Notes: generated from the letters alone by a model not told the origin. Shown: positions 15,693 to 23,748, counted from the stretch's first letter. The stretch is DNA of 39,726 nt from Collinsella aerofaciens (GCF_028207065.1 NZ_JAQLFP010000025.1:1-39726), one strand, 5' to 3'. Translations and numbers: made by a program.

Positions 15693-17363
15693 ATGTCTCA
15701 AGAAACCATCCGCGCGGCCGAGCGTGCCGCGGGACAGGTGAACACCATGTCGACGTATGATCCGGACTCCGACCAGCTGCATGAGGAATGTGGCATTTTC
15801 GGCGTATGGGCGCCCGATCGCGACGTGGCTCGACTGACGTACTTTGGCCTGCGTGCGCTGCAGCACCGTGGCCAGGAATCGGCTGGAATCGCCGTGGGTG
15901 ACGGCGGCACGGTTATGGTCCGCAAAGATCTGGGCCTGCTCGACCGCGTGTTCTCCAACGCCGACCTGTCGACGCTCTCCGGCCAGCTGGCCGTGGGTCA
16001 TGTGCGCTACGGCACTGCCGGCGCCAAGAGCTGGGAAGCCTCTCAGCCGCACCTCTCTACCATCAATAGCGTCATTATCGCGCTCGCGCACAACGGCACC
16101 CTCGTCAACACCGACGAGCTGCGCCGTCAGCTGATCGAGCTGGGCGTGCCGTTCCTCTCCAATTCGGATTCCGAGGTCGCGACCAAGCTTATCGGCTACT
16201 TTACCCAGCGTACGGGCCACCTGCGCGAGGGTATTCGCAAGACCATGGAGCTCGTGCGCGGCGGCTACGCCATGACGCTCATCAACGAGCAGGCGCTCTA
16301 CGCATTCCGCGATCCACACGGCATTCGCCCGCTCGTGCTGGGCAAGCTGGTGGACGAGGGTCTGGACCAGGCCGATGCCGCAGCCGTTTCGCAGCTGCCG
16401 TCGCAGGACGGCGCCGCGACGGTCGACTCCGCCGTCCGTGTCACGCGCGCCGGCGGCTGGGTCGTTGCTTCCGAGACCTGCGCACTCGACATCGTGGGTG
16501 CCGAGTACGTCCGTGACGTCCGTCCCGGCGAGATCTTGCGCATCAGCGCCGAGGGCCTGGTATCCGAGCAGGGCGTGCCTGCAGCCGAAGAGCCCGCCAA
16601 CTGCATCTTTGAGCAGGTCTACTTTGCCCGCCCCGACTCCATCATGAACGGCAAGAGCGTCTATGCCTGCCGTTACGACATGGGTCGTCAGCTGGCACAT
16701 GAGGAGCCCGTCGAGGCCGACCTGGTCATCGGCGTGCCCGACTCCGGCCTGCCGCCTGCGGAGGGGTATTCGCACGAGAGCGGTATTCCCTTTGGCGAGG
16801 GCCTTATCAAGAACCGCTACGTAGGCCGTACGTTTATTGAGCCTACGCAGGAGTTGCGCGCCATGGGCGTGCGTATGAAACTCAACCCGCTGCGCGACAA
16901 CATCGAGGGCAAGCGCCTGGTCGTCATCGACGACTCCATCGTGCGCGGCACCACCATGGTGCAGCTCGTCAAGATGCTGCGCAACGCCGGCGCCAAGGAG
17001 ATTCATATCCGCATCAACTCGCCCGAGGTCATCTGGCCGTGCTTCTACGGTATCGATACCGACGTGCAGTCGCAGCTTATCAGCGCCAACAAGACGGTCG
17101 ACGAGATTTGCGAGTATATCGGCGCCGATTCGCTGGCCTTCCTTTCGGTCGAGGGCCTGCTTAAGGTCATGCCCAAGGGCGGTTACTGCGATGCGTGCTT
17201 TACCGGCCGCTACCCCGTGGCGATTCCCGAGAGCTTTGGCCGCGACAAGTTTATGGAGGGCTTTAAGCCCCGCAACCTGGACAAGCCGCTGCACTTTGAC
17301 GACGACGCCGTGATCGAGAAATACGACGACCGCAGCTGGGAAGAGGAGCACGGCGAGGCATAA
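15693..17363 (+). CDS. purF: Amidophosphoribosyltransferase PurF
   Basis: A 556-aa enzyme catalysing the first committed step of purine synthesis, PRPP plus glutamine to phosphoribosylamine. The glutaminase domain begins at Cys33 (HEECGIFGVW), implying removal of a 32-residue propeptide, longer than the 11 residues of B. subtilis PurF. RYGTAGAKSWEASQP and HNGTLVN are typical of the N-terminal nucleophile domain. The phosphoribosyltransferase PRPP loop is LVVIDDSIVRGTTM. Cysteines in NCIFEQVYFARPD, VIWPCFYGID and GGYCDACFTG correspond to the four ligands of the oxygen-sensitive 4Fe-4S cluster of the Bacillus-type enzyme, fitting an anaerobe. A GAGGGGA ribosome-binding site supports the start. 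The stop codon overlaps a repeat palindrome. Confidence 0.97.
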   Translation: MSQETIRAAERAAGQVNTMSTYDPDSDQLHEECGIFGVWAPDRDVARLTYFGLRALQHRGQESAGIAVGDGGTVMVRKDLGLLDRVFSNADLSTLSGQLAVGHVRYGTAGAKSWEASQPHLSTINSVIIALAHNGTLVNTDELRRQLIELGVPFLSNSDSEVATKLIGYFTQRTGHLREGIRKTMELVRGGYAMTLINEQALYAFRDPHGIRPLVLGKLVDEGLDQADAAAVSQLPSQDGAATVDSAVRVTRAGGWVVASETCALDIVGAEYVRDVRPGEILRISAEGLVSEQGVPAAEEPANCIFEQVYFARPDSIMNGKSVYACRYDMGRQLAHEEPVEADLVIGVPDSGLPPAEGYSHESGIPFGEGLIKNRYVGRTFIEPTQELRAMGVRMKLNPLRDNIEGKRLVVIDDSIVRGTTMVQLVKMLRNAGAKEIHIRINSPEVIWPCFYGIDTDVQSQLISANKTVDEICEYIGADSLAFLSVEGLLKVMPKGGYCDACFTGRYPVAIPESFGRDKFMEGFKPRNLDKPLHFDDDAVIEKYDDRSWEEEHGEA

Positions 17364-17402
17364 AACCTGCCATATGGGGACAGGTTTATTTTGGTAGGTT
17401 TT
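17362..17402. repeat. GGGACAG-family palindrome, type B, after purF
   Basis: AAAACCTGCCA (17362-17372) pairs with TGGTAGGTTTT (17392-17402) with one wobble; the loop holds GGGGACAGG followed by GTTTATTT. It starts inside the purF stop codon and ends in TTTT, so it may also terminate or attenuate transcription before purM. Nearly the same sequence recurs at 39639. Confidence 0.75.
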
Positions 17403-17471
17403 ACCTGCTGTTTTGTTGATATGACGGCGCATGCTGTTATGGCGCGCGCCGAAATGAACGCAACTATGAGC

Positions 17472-17500
17472 ACCGTTTGGCGCCCGTGCGGCGCCACGGT
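17472..17500 (+). other. Hairpin in the purM leader
   Basis: GGCGCC (17479-17484) pairs with GGCGCC (17490-17495) around CGTGC, extended by ACCGT/ACGGT across a two-base bulge. It ends 20 nt before the purM start, just upstream of its ribosome-binding site, and has no U-tract. Confidence 0.4.
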
Positions 17501-17520
17501 AGTGGGAGAGGAAGGCTCAG

Positions 17521-18624
17521 ATGAGCGACAGCAAGCATGTGACGTACGAGGACGCCGGCGTCGACACCGCCGAGGGCGGTCGCGCCGTCGACGCGATTAA
17601 GCAGATGGTCAAGGACACTAACCGTTCCGAGGTTATCGGTGGCATCGGCGGCTTTGGCGGCCTGTTCTCGGCCGCCGCGCTCAAGGATATGGAAGACCCG
17701 ATCCTGATTAGCGGTACCGACGGCGTGGGCACCAAGCTCGTGCTCGCCCAGATCATGGACCGTCACGAGACGGTTGGCCAGGACCTGGTCGCTATGTGCG
17801 TCAACGATATTCTGGCTTCGGGCGCCGAGCCGCTGTTCTTCCTGGACTACGTTGCCATCGGTCACATCGAGGCCGAGCACATGGCAAAGATTATCAAGGG
17901 TGTGGCCGACGGCTGCAAGCTCGCGGGCTGCGCGCTCGTGGGCGGTGAGATGGCCGAGCACCCGGGCGTCATGGCTCCTGCCGACTACGACCTTGCCGGA
18001 TTTACCGTGGGCGTCGTCGACCGTCCCAAGATGCTCGACCCCGCAAACGTCCGCCCGGGCGATGTGATCCTGGGCCTGCCTTCCACCGGCGTGCACTCCA
18101 ACGGCTACTCGCTCGTGCGTAAGGTCATCGGCGTCGACGGCGTTAAGCCGGGCACGCCCGAGGCCGTCGCTAAGGCCGAGGAGCTGAGCCGTCCGCTCGA
18201 GGAGCTCGGCGGTGCATCGCTGGCAGACGCTCTGTTGGCCCCCACGCGCATCTACGTCAAGCCGATCCTGGAGCTGCTGCGCGGCGGCGCCAACGTGCAC
18301 GCCATCGCCCACATCACTGGCGGCGGTATTACCGAGAACCTCAACCGCGCGCTCGCCGACGACGTCGACGCCGTGGTCACCCGCAACGGTGCCGAGATGG
18401 GTTGGGACGTTCCGCCCGTCATCACCTACGTGTCGCGCCAGGCCGAGCTCGCGCCCAACGAGGCATGCAAGACCTTCAACATGGGCGTCGGCCTGTGCCT
18501 GATCGTCGCCCCCGAGGACGAGGCCGCCGTGACCGAGGCCCTGGTCGCGCTGGGCGAGAAGCCGTTCCGCGTGGGCGAGTGCGTCGAGGGTTCCGGTAAG
18601 GTCGTGTACTCCGATGAGCGCTAA
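17521..18624 (+). CDS. purM: Phosphoribosylformylglycinamidine cyclo-ligase PurM
   Basis: A 367-aa AIR synthetase, forming aminoimidazole ribonucleotide from FGAM with ATP. It carries the family landmarks GTDGVGTKLVLAQ, DLVAMCVNDILASGAEPLFFLDY split over the ATP-binding N-domain, GCALVGGEMAEHPGVM, and the C-terminal HITGGGITENLNR. The length is slightly above the usual 340-350. GAGAGGAAGG precedes the start. It is separated from purF by 157 nt containing a repeat palindrome and a hairpin, and overlaps purN by 11 nt, so purM and purN are translationally coupled. Confidence 0.97.
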   Translation: MSDSKHVTYEDAGVDTAEGGRAVDAIKQMVKDTNRSEVIGGIGGFGGLFSAAALKDMEDPILISGTDGVGTKLVLAQIMDRHETVGQDLVAMCVNDILASGAEPLFFLDYVAIGHIEAEHMAKIIKGVADGCKLAGCALVGGEMAEHPGVMAPADYDLAGFTVGVVDRPKMLDPANVRPGDVILGLPSTGVHSNGYSLVRKVIGVDGVKPGTPEAVAKAEELSRPLEELGGASLADALLAPTRIYVKPILELLRGGANVHAIAHITGGGITENLNRALADDVDAVVTRNGAEMGWDVPPVITYVSRQAELAPNEACKTFNMGVGLCLIVAPEDEAAVTEALVALGEKPFRVGECVEGSGKVVYSDER

Positions 18625-19315
18625 CGAGCAGATGGCTGCTGGTGAGGGCCTGGGCTATGTGCCCTACACCCGTCCGACCGGCACTGATACGGCTGAGCCG
18701 CTCAAGATTGGCGTGCTCATCAGCGGTTCTGGTACCAACCTGCAGGCGCTGATCGACCTGATCGCCGCCGGCAAGCTCAACGCCTCGATTGAGCTTGTGG
18801 TGTCGAGCCGTCCTTCGGCCAAGGGCTTGCAGCGCGCCGAGCGTGCGGGCATCCAGACACTCACGCTGTCCAAGGATGTCTATGCCGACCCCATCGCGGC
18901 TGACGAGATCATCGCGCACGAGCTGCTCGAGCGCGGCTGCGAATATGTGGTCATGGCCGGCTACATGCGCATGGTGCACACGCCGCTGCTGGCGGCGTTC
19001 CCCAATCGCGTGGTCAACCTGCATCCGGCGCTGCTGCCGAGCTTTACCGGCGCGCATGCGATTGACGATGCCTTTGCGCGTGGCGTCAAGGTGACCGGCG
19101 TGACCGTGCACTTTGCCAACGAGATTTACGACAACGGCCCCATCATCGCCCAGCGTGCGCTGACTGTCGAGGAAGGCTGGGATGTCGACACGCTCGAGGA
19201 GCACATCCACGCGATTGAGCACGTGCTGTATCCCGAGGTCGTGCAAATGCTCGCCGACGGCCGCGTCCACGTGCTGGAGAGCGGCAAGGTCGCAATTGAT
19301 GCGCCCCGCGGCTAG
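18614..19315 (+). CDS. purN: Phosphoribosylglycinamide formyltransferase PurN
   Basis: A 233-aa 10-formyltetrahydrofolate-dependent GAR transformylase. The catalytic domain begins near residue 30 (LKIGVLISGSGTNLQALID) after a low-conservation N-terminal extension, which accounts for the length above the usual 190-210. The catalytic Asn-His pair lies in VVNLHPALLPSF and the catalytic Asp in IYDNGPIIAQR. It starts within the last codons of purM (ATG at 18614, 11-nt overlap) with only a weak ribosome-binding site, as expected for coupled translation. An internal ATG at 18632 is an alternative start. A terminator follows at 19346. Confidence 0.96.
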   Translation: MSANEQMAAGEGLGYVPYTRPTGTDTAEPLKIGVLISGSGTNLQALIDLIAAGKLNASIELVVSSRPSAKGLQRAERAGIQTLTLSKDVYADPIAADEIIAHELLERGCEYVVMAGYMRMVHTPLLAAFPNRVVNLHPALLPSFTGAHAIDDAFARGVKVTGVTVHFANEIYDNGPIIAQRALTVEEGWDVDTLEEHIHAIEHVLYPEVVQMLADGRVHVLESGKVAIDAPRG

Positions 19316-19345
19316 CGGCGCACAGTACAATTTAGTTGAGTGGTC

Positions 19346-19390
19346 AAGGTGGTCATTGGTGCCAAGGCGCGCGTGGCCACCTTTTGTTTT
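19346..19390 (+). terminator. Terminator after purN
   Basis: AAGGTGG (19346-19352) pairs with CCACCTT (19377-19383), with further partial pairing inside a large loop, followed by TTGTTTT. It separates the purMN transcript from the orphan EIIA gene. Confidence 0.65.
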
Positions 19391-19440
19391 GGGTAGTCAT
19401 CGGGGACGTTCTTGAATGACTAGGTGAGAGAGGTGAGCGC

Positions 19441-19905
19441 ATGGCGGATAACGAAGCGCTGTTTACGCCTGAGTTGGTGTTTTTTGATTGGGAGTGTGCG
19501 ACGCCGGGTGAGGTGTTTGCGCAACTCGAGAGTGAGCTTGCTCCGCGCGGCTACATTGCCGACGGTTGGCTCGACGCCGTTCGCACGCGCGAGGATGCCT
19601 ATCCCACGGGTCTTGCCATGCCGGCGGTAAACATTGCCATTCCGCATACCGATCCGGGGTTTGTGGCCAAGCCCTATATCGCGGTGGTGAAGCCCGCCGC
19701 GCCCGTGATATTTAACGCTATGGCTGGCATGGGCGCTCCGGTGCCGGCGCAGATCGTCATCAACCTGGGCATTGCCGAGCCGGGCGGCCAGGTCGAGGCC
19801 CTGCAGGCGCTCATGAATATCTTTATGGACGCCGATGCCGCAGCCGACGTGCTCGGCCAGACCACGCCCCAGGGCATGGTCGACGCCATCCGCCGTCACT
19901 TCTAA
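19441..19905 (+). CDS. Orphan PTS EIIA component, fructose/galactitol superfamily
   Basis: A 154-aa protein of the PTS_EIIA type 2 family (PF00359). The active-site region PTGLAMPAVNIAIPHTDP places the phosphorylated His at residue 69 and resembles GatA-like (galactitol-type) EIIA proteins. No EIIB or EIIC of that family is adjacent, so it either serves a permease elsewhere or is a regulatory EIIA. It is 125 nt downstream of purN, behind a terminator. The ribosome-binding site is modest (GAGAGAGGTGAG). No frame damage is seen. Confidence 0.85.
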   Translation: MADNEALFTPELVFFDWECATPGEVFAQLESELAPRGYIADGWLDAVRTREDAYPTGLAMPAVNIAIPHTDPGFVAKPYIAVVKPAAPVIFNAMAGMGAPVPAQIVINLGIAEPGGQVEALQALMNIFMDADAAADVLGQTTPQGMVDAIRRHF

Positions 19906-19930
19906 GGTGCCGGCTGCCAGAGCTGTCCCC

Positions 19931-19973
19931 TTTGCACCAAAATGGTGCAGATTAACCTATCCCCAATGCACCA
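19931..19973. repeat. GGGACAG-related element with two competing hairpins
   Basis: TGCACCA (19933-19939), TGGTGCA (19943-19949) and TGCACCA (19967-19973) allow two exclusive hairpins sharing the middle arm. A TGTCCCC core lies just left (19924-19930), and a variant TATCCCC (19959-19965) lies in the second loop. It is located in the 135-nt gap before the foldase gene. Confidence 0.55.
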
Positions 19974-20040
19974 AGCGTGCCGCGGGGGCTGCGTTGTGAC
20001 ACAATGGCGTTTGTTCGATTCGTTATGCGAAAGGCCAACT

Positions 20041-21261
20041 ATGGCAAATAAGAAAAAGAATCCCGCACCCGAGCCGACGCCCGAGCAGCAGGCTCGCGCC
20101 GCCTCCAGCTCTCGCAAGAAGCAGCGCAAGACCCGCGTGTCCAAGACCGTCAAGATCGTCCTGGTGGTTATTGGCGTGCTGGCAATGTTGCTTTCCGTCT
20201 CGGCGATGGCGTGCTCCGGCCTGATGTCGCAGACCGAGGACACCTCGGGCTACAAGCTGACCGGCGGTGTTGCTGCCACTATCAACGGCACTAACCTCAC
20301 CGAGGACACCGTGACCAAGCAGATCATGAGCATGCGCACGTCCTACGGCTACACCAAGGACAAGGACTGGGCGCAGTATCTGGTCGACAACGACCTCACG
20401 CCCAAGAAGTATCGCAAGCAACTCATCGACTCCTACACGCAGCAGATTCTGCTTCAACAGGCACAGAAAGAGAACGGCGTGACGGTGTCGGACGAGGAGG
20501 TCGAGAAGGCTTGGAAGGACGCGTGCAAGAGCGCGGGCGGTGCCAAGGCCTTTAAGAAGACCCTCAAGACCTACGGCTATACCGAGGACACCTACAAGGA
20601 CTCGCTCAAGGAGAGTCTGGCGCAGCAGAAACTCAAGGATGCCGTCGCGCCCACGAGCAAGCCCAAGGACAGCGAGATTGTCGATTACATCAACGAAAAC
20701 CTGTCCAGCTACAACGACGCCCGCCGCTCGTCGAACATCCTGATCAAGGTTGATTCCGACGCTTCCGACGAGGACAAGGCTGCCGCCAAGGCCAAGGCGC
20801 AGGAGTGCCTGGACAAGATCAACTCCGGTGAGCTGAGCTTTGAGGACGCCGTTGAACAGTACTCCGAGGACACCGGTTCCAAGGAGAAGAAGGGCGATGT
20901 GGGCTGGGATAAGCTCACCACCTTTGTCGACAGCTACCAGACGGCGCTCGAGGGGCTCAACAAGGGCGACGTGAGCGAAGTCGTCGAGTCGACCTATGGC
21001 TACCACATCATCAAGTGCACCGACTACTTCCATGTCGATAGCCAGGTCGATGACATCAAGCAGGTGCCCAAGGACATCAAGAAGTACGTTTCCAACGTGG
21101 TGAAGACGCAGGCGGCCAGTACTGCATACAGCGAGTGGCTGGAGCAGTACAAGAAAGACGCCGACATTACCGTCAACCCCATGCCCAAGGATGTGCCCTA
21201 CAACGTGAGCCTGAAGGGCGTCGCCAAGAGCTCGACCGACGATTCGTCGACGACTGAGTAA
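20041..21261 (+). CDS. PrsA/SurA-like peptidyl-prolyl isomerase foldase
   Basis: A 406-aa exported protein. A 40-residue basic, Lys/Arg-rich cytoplasmic tail precedes a hydrophobic segment (about 36-57) ending in SAMACSG. Cys58 could be a lipid-attachment site, but the lipobox is poor, so it may instead be an anchored membrane protein. A SurA-N-like helical chaperone region follows (about 70-220), then a parvulin rotamase domain (about 226-330) with SNILIKVDSD, LSFEDAVEQYSED, KKGDVGWDKL and VESTYGYHIIKCTDY, and a C-terminal helical part. Such proteins help secreted proteins fold outside the membrane, relevant to the very large surface proteins here. The start at 20041 (AAAGG upstream) replaces a longer open frame starting at 19942. 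Confidence 0.88.
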   Translation: MANKKKNPAPEPTPEQQARAASSSRKKQRKTRVSKTVKIVLVVIGVLAMLLSVSAMACSGLMSQTEDTSGYKLTGGVAATINGTNLTEDTVTKQIMSMRTSYGYTKDKDWAQYLVDNDLTPKKYRKQLIDSYTQQILLQQAQKENGVTVSDEEVEKAWKDACKSAGGAKAFKKTLKTYGYTEDTYKDSLKESLAQQKLKDAVAPTSKPKDSEIVDYINENLSSYNDARRSSNILIKVDSDASDEDKAAAKAKAQECLDKINSGELSFEDAVEQYSEDTGSKEKKGDVGWDKLTTFVDSYQTALEGLNKGDVSEVVESTYGYHIIKCTDYFHVDSQVDDIKQVPKDIKKYVSNVVKTQAASTAYSEWLEQYKKDADITVNPMPKDVPYNVSLKGVAKSSTDDSSTTE

Positions 21262-21266
21262 TCATG

Positions 21267-21292
21267 GGGCGGTGCTCGCGCGAGTGCCGCCC
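21267..21292 (+). other. GC-rich hairpin between foldase and yqeY genes
   Basis: GGGCGGTGCTCG (21267-21278) pairs with CGAGTGCCGCCC (21281-21292) with two wobble pairs. No U-run follows, so it may attenuate or process the transcript rather than terminate it. Confidence 0.4.
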
Positions 21293-21315
21293 ACGCTATT
21301 AGAGAGGATTTGCAG

Positions 21316-21759
21316 ATGACCAACGAAGAGCTGCAGAAGGAAATGATCGCGGCCATGAAGGCTAAGGACAAGGTTCGCCTGTCCATCATTCGCCAGGTCA
21401 AGGCCGAGGTGAAGAATATCGAGGTTAACGAGCGCCGCGATGTGACCGAGGAAGACGTCAACAGCATGATCAAGCGTCTGATTAAGCAGACGAGCGAGAC
21501 GCTGGAGATGTCCATCAAGGCCGGCACCGACCAAGAGCGTACCGACAACCTGACCGAGCAGGTCAAGATTCTGGAGAGCCTTCTGCCCGCGCAGGTTTCG
21601 GGCGAGGAGCTCGAGGCCCTGATCGAGCGGGTCATCGCCGAGCTGGGCGCCACGTCCAAGAAGCAGATGGGCCAGGTCATGGGCGCTCTGGGTAAGGCCA
21701 CTGGCGGCAACTTCGATAAGCCGGCAGCAGCAAAGATCGTTGGAGCCAAACTCGCGTAG
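21316..21759 (+). CDS. GatB/YqeY domain-containing protein
   Basis: A 147-aa helical protein of the YqeY family, which resembles the tail domain of GatB, the amidotransferase subunit that helps make Gln-tRNA or Asn-tRNA. Family landmarks are MKAKDKVRLSIIRQVKAEVKN near the N-terminus, LLPAQVSGEELEALIE in the middle and KKQMGQVMGALGKATGG near the end. Stand-alone YqeY proteins have no settled role. The ATG at 21316 has GAGAGG eight bases upstream; a TTG six bases earlier is less likely. A terminator follows at 21789. Confidence 0.92.
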   Translation: MTNEELQKEMIAAMKAKDKVRLSIIRQVKAEVKNIEVNERRDVTEEDVNSMIKRLIKQTSETLEMSIKAGTDQERTDNLTEQVKILESLLPAQVSGEELEALIERVIAELGATSKKQMGQVMGALGKATGGNFDKPAAAKIVGAKLA

Positions 21760-21788
21760 GGACCGAGCGGCATATAGTTGATGTTGAG

Positions 21789-21821
21789 GGGGCGTGACCA
21801 TTGCGGTCGCGCCCCTTTTTT
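21789..21821 (+). terminator. Rho-independent terminator after yqeY
   Basis: GGGGCGTGACC (21789-21799) pairs with GGTCGCGCCCC (21805-21815) with one wobble around ATTGC, followed by six T residues. Confidence 0.9.
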
Positions 21822-21834
21822 GATGGCAGCTGAA

Positions 21835-21939
21835 GGGCACTCATTGGGGACAGACTTAAATGAGTACCCAATGAGTAGGTGATCATTTAAGGGTACTCAT
21901 TTAAGGGTACTCATTTAAGTCTGTCCCCAATGAGTGCCC
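21835..21939. repeat. 35-bp perfect inverted repeat with GGGGACAG cores
   Basis: Positions 21835-21869 are the exact reverse complement of 21905-21939 (35 bp), separated by a 35-nt spacer. Each arm itself contains a small hairpin, ACTCATT and AATGAGT enclosing GGGGACAGACTTA, that is, one GGGACAG element per arm placed head to head. The spacer repeats 14 nt of the right arm (GGGTACTCATTTAA at 21891-21904). Confidence 0.9.
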
Positions 21940-22021
21940 GAGTGCCCAATGAGTGGGCGGAAGATTGCGGGTTCCCAATGAGTGCCCGAGTGCCCAATGA
22001 GTGGGCGGAAGGTTGCGGGTT
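21926..22021. repeat. Two 48-bp tandem repeats
   Basis: 21926-21973 and 21974-22021 are identical except for one A/G difference. Each unit contains the ATGAGTG arm sequence of the adjacent inverted repeat and a small GCCCA/TGGGC hairpin. The first unit overlaps the end of that inverted repeat, so the tandem array appears to have grown from it. It ends 86 nt before the amino-acid ABC transporter operon. Confidence 0.9.
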
Positions 22022-22107
22022 CTTTACGGGGATGCAGCGTTGGCTGCGGAAACGTGGTTCTTTCCGTACAATAGTGCAATTCGTATTAACGCAGGGAAGG
22101 GACATTC

Positions 22108-22839
22108 ATGGCAGACATGATCGAGATCAAGCATCTCAACAAGTACTTTGGCGACCTGCATGTGCTCAAAGATATCAACCTCACCGTCAAGCGCGGCGAG
22201 AAGCTCGTAATGATCGGGCCTTCTGGTTCGGGTAAGTCGACGCTCATCCGCTGTGTCGATTATCTGGAGGAGCCTACGTCGGGCGAGGTCGTCATCGACG
22301 GTACGCCGCTCACCAAAAAGAATCACCTGGAGATGGCTCGCAAGTATAGTTCCATGGTGTTCCAGCAGTTCAACCTGTATCCCAACATGACGGTGCTGGG
22401 CAACCTGACACTCGCGCCCATCAAGCTGCAAAAGAAGAGCAAGGAGGAGGCGACCGAGATCGCCATCGCCGCACTCAAGCGCGTTGGCATGGCGCATAAG
22501 GCCGGCGAGTATCCGCAGAATCTCTCGGGTGGTCAGCAGCAGCGCATCGCCATCGCCCGTGCCCTGTGTACCAAGCAGCCCATCATCCTGTTTGACGAGC
22601 CGACCTCGGCGCTCGACCCCGAGATGGTCCAGGAGGTTCTGGACGTTATGATTGAGCTCGCGCAGGAGGACATCACCATGATCTGCGTGACGCATGAGAT
22701 GGGCTTTGCGCGCCAGGTGGCCGACCGCGTCATCTTTATGGAGGACGGCCGCATTCTGGAGGAGGGTACGCCCGAGCACTTCTTCGATAACCCCGAGAAC
22801 CCGCGCTGCCGCGAGTTCCTGTCCAAGATTCTGCACTAG
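22108..22839 (+). CDS. glnQ: Polar amino-acid ABC transporter ATPase (GlnQ type)
   Basis: A 243-aa ATPase that powers uptake of polar amino acids. Walker A is GPSGSGKST (about residue 39), the Q-loop is in [11 protein letters not shown], the signature is LSGGQQQR, Walker B is [13 protein letters not shown] and the switch His is in [15 protein letters not shown], all typical of the PAAT family. AGGGAAGGGA precedes the start. It is the first gene of a complete four-gene operon with a binding protein and two permeases. The substrate is probably glutamine, glutamate or another polar amino acid; the gene symbol denotes the family type. Confidence 0.95.
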   Translation: MADMIEIKHLNKYFGDLHVLKDINLTVKRGEKLVMIGPSGSGKSTLIRCVDYLEEPTSGEVVIDGTPLTKKNHLEMARKYSSMVFQQFNLYPNMTVLGNLTLAPIKLQKKSKEEATEIAIAALKRVGMAHKAGEYPQNLSGGQQQRIAIARALCTKQPIILFDEPTSALDPEMVQEVLDVMIELAQEDITMICVTHEMGFARQVADRVIFMEDGRILEEGTPEHFFDNPENPRCREFLSKILH

Positions 22840-22847
22840 GCGCGGTG

Positions 22848-23723
22848 ATGGACATGACGGATATGACGAGGGCGGCCGTGTCACGCCGTCACTTTTTGCA
22901 GCTGGCGGGCGCCGGCATGCTTGCGCTGACGGGGACCGCGCTTATCGGTTGCGGTAACTCTACCAGCGGCGAGGGCTCCGACAAGGGGTCCAAGCTTGCG
23001 GCCATTAAGTCGCGTGGTCATCTGAATGCCGGCGTCAAGAAGGACGTTCCCGGCTATGGCTATTACGACACCGCCAAGGGCCGCTTTGAGGGCATGGAAG
23101 TCGATTTGTGCTACCAGATCGCCGCTGCCGTCTTTGGCGTGAGCTACAAGGAGGCCCGCGCCCAGGAGCTTGTCGAGTTTACCGACGTAACGCCCAAGAC
23201 GCGCGGCCCGCTGATCGATAACGGCCAGCTCGATGTGGTCGCGGCGACCTACACCATCACCGACGAGCGCAAGAAGAGCTGGGATTTCTCGACGCCGTAC
23301 CGCACCGACTACGTTGGACTCATGGTCAAGAAGCGTTCGGGCTTTACCTCGATTGAGGATCTGGACGGCAAGGTCATTGGCGTGAGCCAGGGTGCTACCA
23401 CGCAGGGCCTGATCGAGCAGATGATCAAGGACAACGGCTTTAGCTGCAAGCCCGAGTTTAGGGCCTTTAGCGGCTACCCCATCATCAAGAGTTCGCTCGA
23501 CGCCGGCAATATCGACGTCTTTGCCATGGACCGCTCCACGCTGGCCGGCTACATGAACGAGACCGTTGAGCTGCTGCAGCCCGAGGTCAAGTTTGGCGAG
23601 CAGGGCTACGGCGTGGCGACCAAGAAGGGCTGCGACCTTTCGGCCGTGGTCGATCAGGTGATTTGCGATCGCCTGGCCGATGGCTGGCTCGACCAAGAGG
23701 TCAAGACCTGGGGTCTTGTATAG
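22848..23723 (+). CDS. Amino-acid ABC transporter substrate-binding lipoprotein, Tat-type signal
   Basis: A 291-aa extracellular solute-binding protein (SBP family 3). The N-terminus contains SRRHFLQ, which fits the twin-arginine consensus, then a hydrophobic stretch and the lipobox LIGC with Cys35 as the lipidation site. This suggests export in folded form and anchoring outside the membrane. The mature domain has LNAGVKKDVPGYGYYD, GMEVDLCYQIAAAVFG, LDVVAATYTITDERKKSWDFS and VDQVICDRLADG, typical of polar amino-acid binders. The start is uncertain: ATG at 22848, GTG at 22845, or internal ATGs; no strong ribosome-binding site is seen, and the gene begins 8 nt after the ATPase stop, so coupling is likely. 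Confidence 0.92.
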   Translation: MDMTDMTRAAVSRRHFLQLAGAGMLALTGTALIGCGNSTSGEGSDKGSKLAAIKSRGHLNAGVKKDVPGYGYYDTAKGRFEGMEVDLCYQIAAAVFGVSYKEARAQELVEFTDVTPKTRGPLIDNGQLDVVAATYTITDERKKSWDFSTPYRTDYVGLMVKKRSGFTSIEDLDGKVIGVSQGATTQGLIEQMIKDNGFSCKPEFRAFSGYPIIKSSLDAGNIDVFAMDRSTLAGYMNETVELLQPEVKFGEQGYGVATKKGCDLSAVVDQVICDRLADGWLDQEVKTWGLV

Positions 23724-23748
23724 GCGCATCGTCCAAGGAAGGAATCAA

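Noticed and set aside
15600..17432. Minus-strand 610-aa open frame opposite purF
   Set aside because: Antisense shadow; purF is unambiguous on the plus strand.
21911..22235. Short open frames across the 48-bp tandem repeats
   Set aside because: They translate the repeat itself (SLGTRALIG-type periodicity), have no ribosome-binding sites and overlap the glnQ promoter region.
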